From: a virus
Strand: one strand, 5' to 3'
Length of the DNA stretch: 33,154 nt
IMG/VR virus record: IMGVR_UViG_3300043787_000178
Span: 1-33,154 of that record
In this document: piece by piece, positions 1 through 8,758 of the stretch
Position numbering within the stretch: the stretch's first letter is position 1
Layout: each line of letters begins with the position of its first letter
The notes under the pieces: model-generated
Told to the model about the DNA's origin: nothing
Seen by the model: the letters and a program-made list of their open reading frames with translations, nothing else
Database searches by the model: none
Position numbers and translations under genes: made by a program

Positions 1-1356
1 CCCCACCCCGCCCTCCGCCAACGACTCAAACCTCGTACTATTCTTCAAAAACGCCATCCGCACTTTCCCAATCGGCCCATTGCGCTGTTTAGCAATAATG
101 ATCTCCGCCTTCCCCTGCAACTCCGCATCGTCCGGCTTATAAATTTCCTCGCGAAAAATAAACATCACCAAATCCGCATCCTGCTCAATCGATCCCGACT
201 CGCGCAAATCCGCCAGCTGCGGACGATGATCCCCACCCCGGCTCTCCGGAGCCCGGCTCAACTGCGACAAAGCAATCACCGGCACTTGTAGTTCCTTGGC
301 CAACGCCTTCAACCCGCGCGAAATCGCCGACACTTCCTGCGTCCGATTCTCAAACCGCTTCCCCCCGCCCGACATCAATTGCAAATAATCCACAATAATC
401 AGATCGAGCTTCCCACCCTGCGCCTGCTTCAACCGCCGCGCCTTGGCCCGCATCTCGCTCAAAGAAATCCCCGGCGTATCGTCAATAAATATCGGAGCAT
501 GCGCCAGCTGCTCCATCGCCCGCACCACCTTGCGAGTATCGTCCTGCCACAACGACCCAGTCCGCATCTTGTGCGCATCCACCCGCGCCTGCGAACACAG
601 CAACCTCATCAGCAGCGCCTCCCGCGACATTTCCAGCGAAAACACGCCCACCACCTGGCTGTCTTCGATCGCCGCATTCTCCGCAATGTTCATCACGAAC
701 GCCGTCTTCCCCATCGAAGGCCGCGCCGCGATGATCACCAGATCCGACCGCTGCAAACCCGAAGTCATCTCATCCAAGTCGGTATAGTGCGTCGCCAGCC
801 CCGTAATCCGCTGCCCGCGCTGCAGCAGCGCATCCACCGACCCAAACGACTCCTTAACAATCTCCTGGATCCCCATGAACCCGCGCCCAATGCGCTTTTC
901 CGACAACTGAAAAATGGCCGCTTCCGCATCGCTAAGCACATCCTCCGCCAAATCCGACTGATCCGAAGCCCGCGCAATCGCCGTGCTGGCCGCCGAAATC
1001 AACCCGCGCAGCATCGCCTTGTCGCGCACAATCTTGACGTAGTGCTCAATGCTAGGCCGGTCCGGCACTCCATCCACCAGGCTCGAAACATAAGCCACAT
1101 CCCCAATCGGCTGCAGATCCTTGTGCCGGTCGAGCTCCTCGATCAGCGTAATCATGTCAATCGGCCGCGACGACTCCGCCAGATCAACCATCCGCGAGTA
1201 AATCCGCCGATGCGAATCCAGAGAAAAATCCTCGATCCGCAAATGCTCCGCCGCCTGGTTATAAGCAAAGTTGTCGAGCAGGATCGCGCCCAATATCGAG
1301 CGCTCCGCCTCCACATTCGCCGGAAGTGTACTAATGCTGTAATCAGTAGTCGCCAT
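1..1356 (-). CDS. dnaB: Replicative DNA helicase DnaB (3' end cut by window edge)
   Basis: This is the hexameric 5'-3' replicative helicase that unwinds DNA at the fork and works with the DnaG primase. Read on the minus strand from the ATG at 1356, the frame stays open for 452 codons to base 1. The N-terminal primase-interacting helical domain covers roughly residues 10-160. The RecA-like domain then shows Walker A (ARPSMGKT, K217), the FSLEMS motif, Walker B (IIVDYLQLM), the QLSRA motif and the arginine-finger region (LRESGSIEQDADLVMFIFRE). The last visible residues, AKQRNGPIGKVRMAFLKN and following, are the usual DnaB C-terminus, so only a few codons are missing. The start is chosen because ATTDYSISTLPANVEAERSIL matches a typical DnaB N-terminus. 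The gene stands alone here, with no rplI directly upstream. Confidence 0.97.
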   Translation of the reverse strand, partial: MATTDYSISTLPANVEAERSILGAILLDNFAYNQAAEHLRIEDFSLDSHRRIYSRMVDLAESSRPIDMITLIEELDRHKDLQPIGDVAYVSSLVDGVPDRPSIEHYVKIVRDKAMLRGLISAASTAIARASDQSDLAEDVLSDAEAAIFQLSEKRIGRGFMGIQEIVKESFGSVDALLQRGQRITGLATHYTDLDEMTSGLQRSDLVIIAARPSMGKTAFVMNIAENAAIEDSQVVGVFSLEMSREALLMRLLCSQARVDAHKMRTGSLWQDDTRKVVRAMEQLAHAPIFIDDTPGISLSEMRAKARRLKQAQGGKLDLIIVDYLQLMSGGGKRFENRTQEVSAISRGLKALAKELQVPVIALSQLSRAPESRGGDHRPQLADLRESGSIEQDADLVMFIFREEIYKPDDAELQGKAEIIIAKQRNGPIGKVRMAFLKNSTRFESLAEGGVG

Positions 1357-1420
1357 AATCTGTATAGAACTCTGTCCCGTTCGCCAGCATAAGCGAATAG
1401 AAAGCGAATCGCAAAATGAA

Positions 1421-1472
1421 TTGTGCAGAAGCTGTGAAGGCCTCCACAATCCTGTGGAAGCCCCGCGAAAAC
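1421..1472 (+). repeat. 52-bp direct repeat, copy 1 (TGTGGA-rich)
   Basis: It begins TTGTGCA and ends with CCTGTGGAAGCCCC followed by a GAAAAC end. It shares spacing and most bases with the segment at 2076-2127. Its TGTGGA words resemble the core of reversed DnaA boxes (TGTGGATAA), but none is a perfect box. It lies about 65 bp upstream of the dnaB start. Confidence 0.5.
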
Positions 1473-2075
1473 TGGACTTAAACAGAAGTTCGCGCGTTCG
1501 TATAAGTGAATTAAGAAGTCGGGTTATCCGCGTCGATCCGCGCAAATCCGCGGCGAAAATTCTTCGGGGGTTAGTTCTTGAGGTTGAAATTCCTTCGGCA
1601 AAAACAAATGCGGCCAAGGCCAGCCACCTCGACCGCATTGTTCGTGGATTCCTGCGCTGCCTTGTCACCGCATGGTGGCGGATGACCGCTTCAGCCCGAC
1701 AGCGCTCCCGCTCTCACGAGCAAGCAGCGCCGCATTTGCCAAAGCCAGTTGCCCATTCATGATCTTAAGATCAACCGATCTTGCGACCGCCCGATCTCGC
1801 CATCACAAACCGGCAACCCCTGCGGTGGCCAGCGGTCCTTTCCCGCTCCCTGCTCCAAAGAGTCAGGAGCGGGATGGGGGAGGAGGCCGCAATGCCCGGG
1901 CAACCAGTCGCGCTCGCGCGCGTTTTCTGGAATGTCCCCCGGCAATTCACCCTCGAGAATCGCCGGCTGCCGCTGGCTCTGCCGCAATCATCCGGCAAGC
2001 TCAGGAACTCTCACGTTTCGCTGAACCCACTCTCATCCACTTTGTTGCGCCCCGCAATACAAAAACCTCCCCCCC

Positions 2076-2127
2076 TTGTGCACAACCTGTGGACGATGTG
2101 TCTTCCCTGTGGAAGCCCGAGGAAAAC
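2076..2127 (+). repeat. 52-bp direct repeat, copy 2 (TGTGGA-rich)
   Basis: This is the second copy of the repeat at 1421-1472, with the same 52-bp length. It starts with the palindrome TTGTGCACAA and contains CCTGTGGACG and CCCTGTGGAAGCCCG. A DnaA-box-like role is possible from the TGTGGA words but is only inferred. Confidence 0.5.
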
Positions 2128-2205
2128 CTAGAATAAATCGTGCTCCTTCAGTTTTTCATTTTGTGTTTTCAGTAGCTTGCACGCCGTGAAAGGAATCGCA
2201 TCGGC

Positions 2206-2284
2206 CACGTGGAACGGAAATGTGGAATGGATATGTCGAATGGACATGTGCACTGACCATGTGGAATAAGAATGTGGAGCGGAC
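2206..2284. repeat. Degenerate tandem repeat of ATGTGGAAT-like units
   Basis: About six imperfect units of 12-14 bp follow one another (ACGTGGAACGG, ATGTGGAATGG, ATGTCGAATGG, ATGTGCACTG, ATGTGGAATAAG, ATGTGGAGCGG). They run straight into the 33-bp palindromic repeat that starts at 2274. No coding role is apparent. Confidence 0.45.
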
Positions 2285-2306
2285 ACTCCTGTCCGCTGCC
2301 TTTGAC
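2274..2306. repeat. 33-bp palindromic repeat, copy 1
   Basis: This element contains the hairpin GCGGACA-CTCC-TGTCCGC and is identical over 33 bp to the copy at 3175-3207. The two copies lie in the same orientation on either side of the PD-(D/E)XK gene at 2354-2983. Confidence 0.75.
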
Positions 2307-2353
2307 CTTTCTCCAACCCAGAAAGGTCCGCGCATGCTGCGAAGCGCAAACTC

Positions 2354-2983
2354 CTAGCCGTCCTCGCTGCGTTTCCGCGTATCGGCGCTTCGATCGACGT
2401 TTCGCTCGTCGCTTCGATCAATGTTCCGATCAATGTCTCGCCCCTCCATCTGCCGCCGCACAAAATCAGCCGCCGCCTCCATCCGCCCCAACGCCGTCGT
2501 TGGAAACCGCCCCGCTTCCGCCACCGCAGCAGTCTCCTCAGCGCAACTCTCGCCCTCCCCACCCAATTCCGCAGCCTCCCGCAACAGATGCCACGCCTCG
2601 CGATACTTCTCGTACTTCCCTCCCTGCGTCAACAATGAGATCGACTTCATTCCCCGAATTGCTTTCGCCGCAATGATGTACCACGCATCTTCCGGAACCA
2701 CATATGCCGCCAGAAAATCGAACGATCCCGCCCGATACGGCTTCCCACTGCTGCAGGTCGAGCAGGCATAGCCTTGGCCATTCCTCAGCTCCGAAATCGT
2801 GCACTTCACCTGCACCGCCAAAAACTTTCCCGGCCGCCCCACCACACAATCGAAACTCTCCGAGTCGCCCCAAGGCTTGCTCACGGGCAGCCCGTGCTCG
2901 CTCGCCCGCCCCATAAACACCGACTCGGCCCACTCCCCGCGCATCTTCTTGTCCTTAATAATTCTCGGCTTCCGCTTCTTCAT
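2354..2983 (-). CDS. PD-(D/E)XK endonuclease-like protein (PDDEXK_5-type)
   Basis: This 209-residue protein resembles the small group-I-intron-endonuclease-like PD-(D/E)XK family. The N-terminal part reads RGEWAESVFMGRASEHG, then SESFDCVVGRPGKFLAVQVKCT at about residues 42-62, which gives the E...D...QVK arrangement of that nuclease fold. A CSTC pair follows near residue 75. The first 130 or so residues look like the domain. The last 30 are a low-complexity Arg/Asp tail (RDIDRNIDRSDERNVDRS) made by short repeats in the DNA, so the true domain end is earlier. The start at 2983 (KKRKPRIIKDKKMRG) has only a weak G-rich stretch before it. The gene sits alone between two direct copies of a 33-bp palindrome. 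Its substrate is unknown, and it could be a defence or homing-type nuclease remnant. Confidence 0.7.
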   Translation of the reverse strand: MKKRKPRIIKDKKMRGEWAESVFMGRASEHGLPVSKPWGDSESFDCVVGRPGKFLAVQVKCTISELRNGQGYACSTCSSGKPYRAGSFDFLAAYVVPEDAWYIIAAKAIRGMKSISLLTQGGKYEKYREAWHLLREAAELGGEGESCAEETAAVAEAGRFPTTALGRMEAAADFVRRQMEGRDIDRNIDRSDERNVDRSADTRKRSEDG

Positions 2984-3132
2984 TCCCCAACCCCAAAACT
3001 AAAAAGTCAGCATCCGGGAAAAACTCGCGAATGCCCCCTTATGTTTCAATTCGACAGGAATGAAAAGTCAGGAGGCAAGGGAATTGAAGAGAAAAGTGGA
3101 AACGATTCCCGAAATAGGAACGCAAACGGGTG

Positions 3133-3169
3133 CCCCATTTCTCGCGCGCACCTTGCGCGAGAAGTGGGG
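3133..3169. repeat. Long REP-like hairpin (15-bp stem)
   Basis: The arms CCCCATTTCTCGCGC (3133-3147) and GCGCGAGAAGTGGGG (3155-3169) pair with a single G-T and a 7-nt loop. A run of five T follows on the plus strand, but no plus-strand gene ends upstream, so I read it as a dispersed palindrome and not a gene terminator. Confidence 0.7.
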
Positions 3170-3174
3170 TTTTT

Positions 3175-3207
3175 GTGGAGCGGACACTCCTGTCCGCTGC
3201 CTTTGAC
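3175..3207. repeat. 33-bp palindromic repeat, copy 2
   Basis: It is identical to 2274-2306 and contains GCGGACA-CTCC-TGTCCGC. With copy 1 it flanks the PD-(D/E)XK gene. Confidence 0.75.
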
Positions 3208-3260
3208 GTTGACTTTTGTTAGCGACGCCACGAAAGATGCGCCGGAGCACGAACGGGAAG

Positions 3261-3281
3261 GGCACGACTTCCAGTCGTGCC
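3261..3281. repeat. Perfect 9-bp-stem hairpin
   Basis: The arms GGCACGACT and AGTCGTGCC are separated by TCC. It is one of a cluster of distinct intergenic palindromes between 3133 and 3483. Confidence 0.65.
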
Positions 3282-3334
3282 ACAAAAACCCCACTCAAAA
3301 CACCCGGCTTCAGCCGCTGAGGCTCCGTGGAAGA

Positions 3335-3352
3335 GCGGCGCTTCAGCGCCGC
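3335..3352. repeat. REP-like hairpin with TTCA loop
   Basis: GCGGCGC-TTCA-GCGCCGC forms a perfect 7-bp stem with a tetranucleotide loop. It has the same loop as the hairpin at 3464-3483, which suggests one family. Confidence 0.65.
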
Positions 3353-3463
3353 GTGAGCCGCCTATGAAATACTGGCTCCAGAGTGTGCGAGAACCAGCTT
3401 TCCAAAAATTCGGTGGAACGGAATGCCTCTGGAATTTTGCCCCGGAGGGGCTAACTAACTTAG

Positions 3464-3483
3464 CCCAGCGCTTCAGCGCTGGG
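3464..3483. repeat. REP-like hairpin with TTCA loop
   Basis: CCCAGCGC-TTCA-GCGCTGGG forms a perfect 8-bp stem with the same TTCA loop as 3335-3352. Confidence 0.65.
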
Positions 3484-3591
3484 TAAAGCGGGAGGATGGC
3501 ACAAGTCCCGGAGGGACGGCATAGGTCCTCACGCGGCCTCTAAAACCCCGGCCCCCACCCTTACTCTTTCAAACTTGCCGACACCACCCCA

Positions 3592-3630
3592 CCGAGGGTG
3601 CCCCATCCTTGCGCCCTTTGCAAGGGTGGG
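3592..3630 (+). repeat. GGGTGCCCCATCCTT palindromic element, copy 1
   Basis: The unit reads CCGAGGGTGCCCCATCCTT, then an inner stem CCTTGC...GCAAGG, then GGGTGGG. Similarity to the copy at 5808-5848 extends about 20 bp further left (AACTTGCCGAC against AACTCGCCGAC). The pair flanks the DUF4365 gene in direct orientation, and an inverted copy lies at 3697-3732. Confidence 0.7.
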
Positions 3631-3696
3631 CAGCAATGCCGTCGACAGAACCTCTGTGCGTTCCGCAAAACCCAATCACGCACGCCTTCGTGGTTC

Positions 3697-3732
3697 CCAC
3701 CCTTCGCAAAGCGCGCGAAGAGTGGGGCACCC
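3697..3732 (-). repeat. GGGTGCCCCATCCTT element, inverted copy
   Basis: CCCACCCTTCGCAAAGCGCG followed by GAAGAGTGGGGCACCC is close to the reverse complement of the element at 5808-5848. Confidence 0.65.
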
Positions 3733-3826
3733 ACCGCGTCATCGGGCACCAGCAAGACCAAGCGTGGGCCAGCCGCCAATGGTCGGGTCGAAACTCGAAA
3801 CATTGACTAGCCGAGCACAGCGACGC

Positions 3827-5725
3827 ATGATGAACAGAAGACTCCAGAAAACATCATCCAAAATGATCGAAAAGAGCGAACAGCAGGACATTGACCGGGA
3901 AGGAAAGCGCCTAATAAGGGAGGCGTTGGAACGCCTCGGCTGGGTGATGATTGAGATCCACGAGGACTATGGGGTCGACTACGATGTCCAAATCTTCGTG
4001 GACGGCAACCCGAATGGCCTCTGGTTCAAGATTCAGCTGAAAAGCTCAGCGTCGAACGAACGATCCGCGGACGGGAAGTTTATATCCGTTCAACTTGATC
4101 TCGATCACGCTAGGCACTACGCGATCGAACTGCGTGACCCGATTTTCCTGGTGCACGTAGACGTTCAAACCAAGGATGTCTTTTGGGTCGCTCCGCAACT
4201 GGACAACGAGCTGATCCGAAAGCTGAACAGTGGGGAGAACTCGTCGACCATCACGGTCAGAGTACCAACATCGAACCTCCTTCCGACTACAGCCGAACAA
4301 GTCCTGAAAACGGTCGAGGGGCTTTACGTCGTGCTTGGGCAGAGAACACTAGCCAGTTCGTCGATCGCCTCATTTGCGGACTCGCTCAAATACCAGCCCG
4401 GAGAGCAAAAGCTTCGCGACGAAATCTACCGCAAGAGCAATCTACTAAGGCTACGCAGAATTCGCGAACTATTTGTGCAGAGGCAGTATGCCGAAGCCCG
4501 TGAACGTGCTCGGCTCATCATCTCAGATCCCGACTCGCTGGTAGAGGACAGATTCTGGGCGCAAGAGATGATAGGGTCGATAGATTGGGGGGACGCGGTC
4601 AGCCAAAATCGGCCCCAGGCGGAGCTGCCTCTGATCTATCTGGAAAACGCAAACGCTCTCCAGCGTATGAGCGCAAGCGGGCCGTCGCCCTTGAAAATGT
4701 TTGCGCTCATTGCAAGGAAGGCCGCAGAGCTGGACCAGCTTGCGGTCGAGAATTGGGGTTTGACGATCCTCCTACATCAACACCGCACGCCAGCGGGTAA
4801 TCCGTTTATGGCCCTGAATGTGTTCGCGGCCCACGCGCTCAGCACCAGAGCCGTGATCAAGAAATACAACCAGTGTCTGCGCCTCGTGAGGTATGCAGCC
4901 AATTTTCGCGGGCGTTGGTTTCTGCCTCGTGCTCTCGCTAAGATTCCCATGGCGGCAGCGTCTTTTATCGCTCGAATAGGGCGCATGGAAGAGGCGCAAC
5001 TCGGCGACGGCGGCGCGCAATTTCGCTCGTCGATTCTCTCGATTGCAAAATTGATAGCCCAGATTGGTGAAGAGTCATGCGATCAAGAGGCAATTTCTCT
5101 TGCAATCGGATCAGCGCTCATCACCACAAGATCTGCCGATACAGACACGTTCAAGTGGGTAGGCAGTGCACTTGATCGCATTACAGATCCGGAAGTGAGA
5201 GCAGAGTCGATAGGCACGGTCGAGCGCCAGATGATGCGGTGGAAGGGCCAACGGGCGGAAGGCGACTACAATCCAGATCCCTACGTGCAGCTGCTAGAGA
5301 ATGCTGCCGCATCGCTCGGAATAGATGTCTCCGACAAGAGCTCGCCGCTATACCAAGCTCTGCTTATCGCAGCCAAAGACAACTCTCCCGAGAGAGTTTT
5401 GCGGACCTGCGAACATATAATGACCAGCCTCGGAGCGACAGGGCCCGTGGCTCGTCAGGTAACAGCGCTGTTAGGTACCCAGATGGCAGGGTCGAAGATG
5501 GTCCACTGCTCTCTGCATGACTACCACCTTGAGGGAAGGGATTTTGACTCTGCACTAGCCGCATTTAAATTGCGGCACTGTGACTCCTGCCCCGATAAAG
5601 CTCCCCGTTCGCCTGCCTGGGAATTCACGGATTCAGTTAGAGACGAACTTCAGACCAAGCACGAGGAATTCGTCAGGAAGTTCAATGCAACCGGGGCGGG
5701 ATTTCGATTCACTTCTTCCGACTGA
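3827..5725 (+). CDS. DUF4365-domain protein, PD-(D/E)XK-like N-terminus
   Basis: The protein has about 633 residues from the ATG at 3827. The first 120 resemble DUF4365, a nuclease-fold domain common in genomic islands: DIDREGKRLIREALERLGWV, then DYGVDYDVQIFVDGN, then WFKIQLKSS, giving the D...(E/Q)xK pattern. A hydrophobic strand region ending VFWVAPQLDN completes the fold. The remaining 500 or so residues are helix-rich and TPR-like, with a CDSC pair near the C-terminus, and I do not recognise them. The frame is open back to 3575, but that part lies in the palindromic repeats, so I start at 3827. The ATG at 3863 (MIEKSEQQDIDREG) is an equally good start, and neither has a strong ribosome site. 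Single gene, probably defence-related by domain type. The molecular target is unknown. Confidence 0.75.
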   Translation: MMNRRLQKTSSKMIEKSEQQDIDREGKRLIREALERLGWVMIEIHEDYGVDYDVQIFVDGNPNGLWFKIQLKSSASNERSADGKFISVQLDLDHARHYAIELRDPIFLVHVDVQTKDVFWVAPQLDNELIRKLNSGENSSTITVRVPTSNLLPTTAEQVLKTVEGLYVVLGQRTLASSSIASFADSLKYQPGEQKLRDEIYRKSNLLRLRRIRELFVQRQYAEARERARLIISDPDSLVEDRFWAQEMIGSIDWGDAVSQNRPQAELPLIYLENANALQRMSASGPSPLKMFALIARKAAELDQLAVENWGLTILLHQHRTPAGNPFMALNVFAAHALSTRAVIKKYNQCLRLVRYAANFRGRWFLPRALAKIPMAAASFIARIGRMEEAQLGDGGAQFRSSILSIAKLIAQIGEESCDQEAISLAIGSALITTRSADTDTFKWVGSALDRITDPEVRAESIGTVERQMMRWKGQRAEGDYNPDPYVQLLENAAASLGIDVSDKSSPLYQALLIAAKDNSPERVLRTCEHIMTSLGATGPVARQVTALLGTQMAGSKMVHCSLHDYHLEGRDFDSALAAFKLRHCDSCPDKAPRSPAWEFTDSVRDELQTKHEEFVRKFNATGAGFRFTSSD

Positions 5726-5807
5726 ATAGCTCGGCGATTCGGCGACTTGGAATCGCAGAGGGCGGGTGGCCCACGCTTACCGCTCTGAACTCGCCGACGC
5801 TACCCAA

Positions 5808-5848
5808 CCGAGGGTGCCCCATCCTTCGCGTTCTTTGCGAAGGGTGGG
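5808..5848 (+). repeat. GGGTGCCCCATCCTT palindromic element, copy 2
   Basis: CCGAGGGTGCCCCATCCTT, then CGCGTTCTTTGCG, then AAGGGTGGG. It is the right-hand member of the direct pair (3592-3630) around the DUF4365 gene. Its inner stem is CCTTCGC...GCGAAGG. Confidence 0.7.
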
Positions 5849-5885
5849 TAACGCTACACTCAAACGCCTAACATGCGCCCGATGG

Positions 5886-5891
5886 TATGAT
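5886..5891 (+). promoter_or_regulatory. Possible extended -10 for the DUF433/DUF5615 operon
   Basis: TATGAT is preceded by TGG, an extended -10, 20 bp before the antitoxin start. I see no clear -35. A GGAGGAA ribosome site lies just downstream. Confidence 0.3.
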
Positions 5892-5911
5892 CGTCCGGAG
5901 GAAGTCCAGCG

Positions 5912-6148
5912 ATGAACCATGAGGACAAGATCGTAAGGGACCCGCAGATTTGCGGTGGAGAGCCGGTTTTCCAAGGCACCCGGGTTACTCTTCGCACTGT
6001 GCTGGCAACCCTGGCCGCTGGAGATTCCATCGAACAAATCCTAGCCGACTTTCCTGCCCTGAAGGCTGAGCATGTGCAGGCCGCGATTGCGTTCGCGGCG
6101 GCTTCCGCGGAAGAAGACTTGCCCGTGCCAGCCACGCCGCGCTTCTGA
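5912..6148 (+). CDS. DUF433 (VapB-like) antitoxin
   Basis: This 78-residue protein has the DUF433 layout: IVRDPQICGGEPVFQGTRVTLRTVLATLAAGDSIEQILADFPALKAEHVQAAIAFAAA. In this family the N-terminal strand and helices form a DNA-binding antitoxin that neutralises a PIN-like DUF5615 partner. The start at 5912 follows a strong GGAGGAA ribosome site. The stop overlaps the start of the next gene by one base (TGATG), the usual toxin-antitoxin coupling. The partner is frameshifted, so the antitoxin may now be an orphan. Confidence 0.88.
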   Translation: MNHEDKIVRDPQICGGEPVFQGTRVTLRTVLATLAAGDSIEQILADFPALKAEHVQAAIAFAAASAEEDLPVPATPRF

Positions 6149-6509
6149 TGAAGATCAAACTCGACGAGAACCTTCCCGTGAGTCTGACCGTAATCCTGTC
6201 GAGTCTCCGGCATGACGTTCACACGGTTGCGGAAGAGAATCTGAGTGGCCCAGCGACCGCGAGGTTTGGGAAGCGGCGCAGCGAGATGCGCGATTCTTGA
6301 TTACGCAGGATTTGGATTTTTCCGACCTTCGACAATTCGCTCCCGGAACGCATTGCGGCATCCTGCTCGTTCGACTCCGTTCGCCGGATCGCCGGAGCCT
6401 CATCCGGCGGGTTCGGGAGGTATTCGAGCAGGAGGAAGTTAGTCGCTGGGCTGAGTGTTTCGTAGTAGCGACGGACCGCAAGGTGAGAGTCGTGCGAGCT
6501 CCCGGCTAA
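6148..6509 (+). pseudogene. DUF5615 PIN-like toxin, frameshifted
   Basis: The start reads MKIKLDENLPVSLTVILSSL then RHDVHTVAEENLSG, the N-terminus of DUF5615 PIN-like toxins. After codon 34 (base 6249) the frame goes out of register and stops at about 6300. The expected continuation (SDREVWEAAQRDARFLITQDLDFSDLR through RVVRAPG) is intact in another frame up to 6509. One missing base in the CCC run at 6249-6251 explains it. The acidic residues of the PIN core (DEN, EE, TQDLDF) are all present on one side or the other. The gene is either truly inactivated or a single-base sequencing or assembly error. It is translationally coupled to the DUF433 antitoxin. Confidence 0.8.
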
Positions 6510-6529
6510 GCCATCTATGCCGAAAAGCC

Positions 6530-6558
6530 AAAAGCCCCGAGGGTTATTCGGGGCTTTT
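6530..6558. terminator. Rho-independent terminator after the toxin-antitoxin pair
   Basis: AAAAGCCCCGA and TTCGGGGCTTTT form a perfect long stem with a short loop. It has A and T runs on the two sides, so it can act for both the plus-strand toxin and the minus-strand rpoD transcript. Confidence 0.85.
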
Positions 6559-6682
6559 GTTACTGAACGACGTTCGCCAAACATTCTTGATACTGGACGG
6601 CGTCTGCGAGGTTCAATCGTACCAGTCAGGGCGACTATTTCAACAGCATTCGCCCTATCACGCGAAAAGCAGGTTCCTCATC

Positions 6683-6695
6683 GGGCCTTCGGCCC
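6683..6695. repeat. Small hairpin downstream of rpoD
   Basis: GGGCC-TTC-GGCCC lies 34 bp beyond the rpoD stop inside a GTCATTCCGAATTGG-type sequence. It resembles the dispersed GTCATCCCGAGCG element that is found inside dnaG. Confidence 0.45.
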
Positions 6696-6728
6696 AATTC
6701 GGAATGACAAGCGTGTGCAGACGGTCGG

Positions 6729-8420
<1,692 letters not shown>

Positions 8421-8758
8421 AAGGTGTCCTCAAACTGTTCAATTCCGCTCCCACGGAGCGTGTGGTAAAGTTCTAAAAAGGTGGGAATCTGGGGTCTTGC
8501 GGGATGTGCAATCGCACAAACTTTCAGAGTTTAGCACATAAGTGCTGTACCGTCTATTGCTTGCCCCGCTTTAGAATCCCAGTGCCCGCCGTTATGTTGC
8601 CGCTATCCCTAACTCCCTTAAATACTTAGATGGTGGGAGAGGCTTTTTTGTTTCACGCTGTTTTCTTGCTTCCGGTGGTCTTGAATTTGGATCTGAAACC
8701 GTCTGGTCCGCCGCTCCGCTCTCTCGGAACGGGGATCACGAGGGCCCGGCGGATTCGC
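8421..8758. other. dnaG-rpoD intergenic region
   Basis: This 338-bp gap contains a candidate rpoD promoter (8528-8556, minus strand) with a small palindrome in its spacer. I see no gene, and no convincing minus-strand terminator for dnaG. Confidence 0.55.
8528..8556 (-). promoter_or_regulatory. Candidate rpoD promoter with palindromic spacer
   Basis: On the minus strand TAGACG (8556-8551) is separated by exactly 17 bp from TAAACT (8533-8528). A TG one base before the -10 gives an extended -10. The spacer holds the inverted repeat AGCAC-TTAT-GTGCT (8533-8546), which could be an operator. The hexamers match the consensus at 4 of 6 positions each. Confidence 0.45.

Larger units (their letters stand above)
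1357..2353. other. About 1 kb intergenic region upstream of dnaB with diverged repeats
   Basis: I see no convincing gene in this stretch: the short open frames have no family resemblance and overlap each other on both strands. It holds two diverged 52-bp direct repeats (1421-1472 and 2076-2127), a 10-bp-periodic ATCCGCG triplet (starts at 1526, 1536 and 1546), a hairpin with 8-bp arms (1842-1849 and 1866-1873), a degenerate tandem repeat built on ATGTGGAAT-like units (about 2206-2284) and the first copy of a 33-bp palindromic repeat (2274-2306). Confidence 0.6.
2984..3826. other. Intergenic REP cluster between PD-(D/E)XK and DUF4365 genes
   Basis: I find no supported gene here. Over about 840 bases the stretch carries at least five different hairpins (3133-3169, 3175-3207, 3261-3281, 3335-3352, 3464-3483), plus one direct and one inverted copy of the GGGTGCCCCATCCTT element (3592-3630 and 3697-3732). 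Confidence 0.6.

Noticed and set aside
379-1392. Long plus-strand open frame of 337 codons
   Set aside because: It is the antisense of dnaB: Arg/His/Pro-rich, with no domain, and fully covered by a real gene.
1672-2136. Plus-strand open frames upstream of dnaB
   Set aside because: Low-complexity, overlapping several others, and running through repeats (1842-1873, 2076-2127). No protein resemblance.
2128-2562. Minus-strand frame of 144 codons overlapping the PD-(D/E)XK gene
   Set aside because: It is an out-of-frame shadow of the gene at 2354-2983 and reads through the 33-bp palindrome.
3575-3826. N-terminal extension of the DUF4365 frame by 84 codons
   Set aside because: It translates the palindromic repeats at 3592-3630 and 3697-3732, and the DUF4365 domain starts after 3863.
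8610-8650. CTCCC...GGGAG hairpin followed by TTTTTT on the plus strand
   Set aside because: The stem is short (5 bp), the loop is about 17 nt, and no plus-strand gene ends there.
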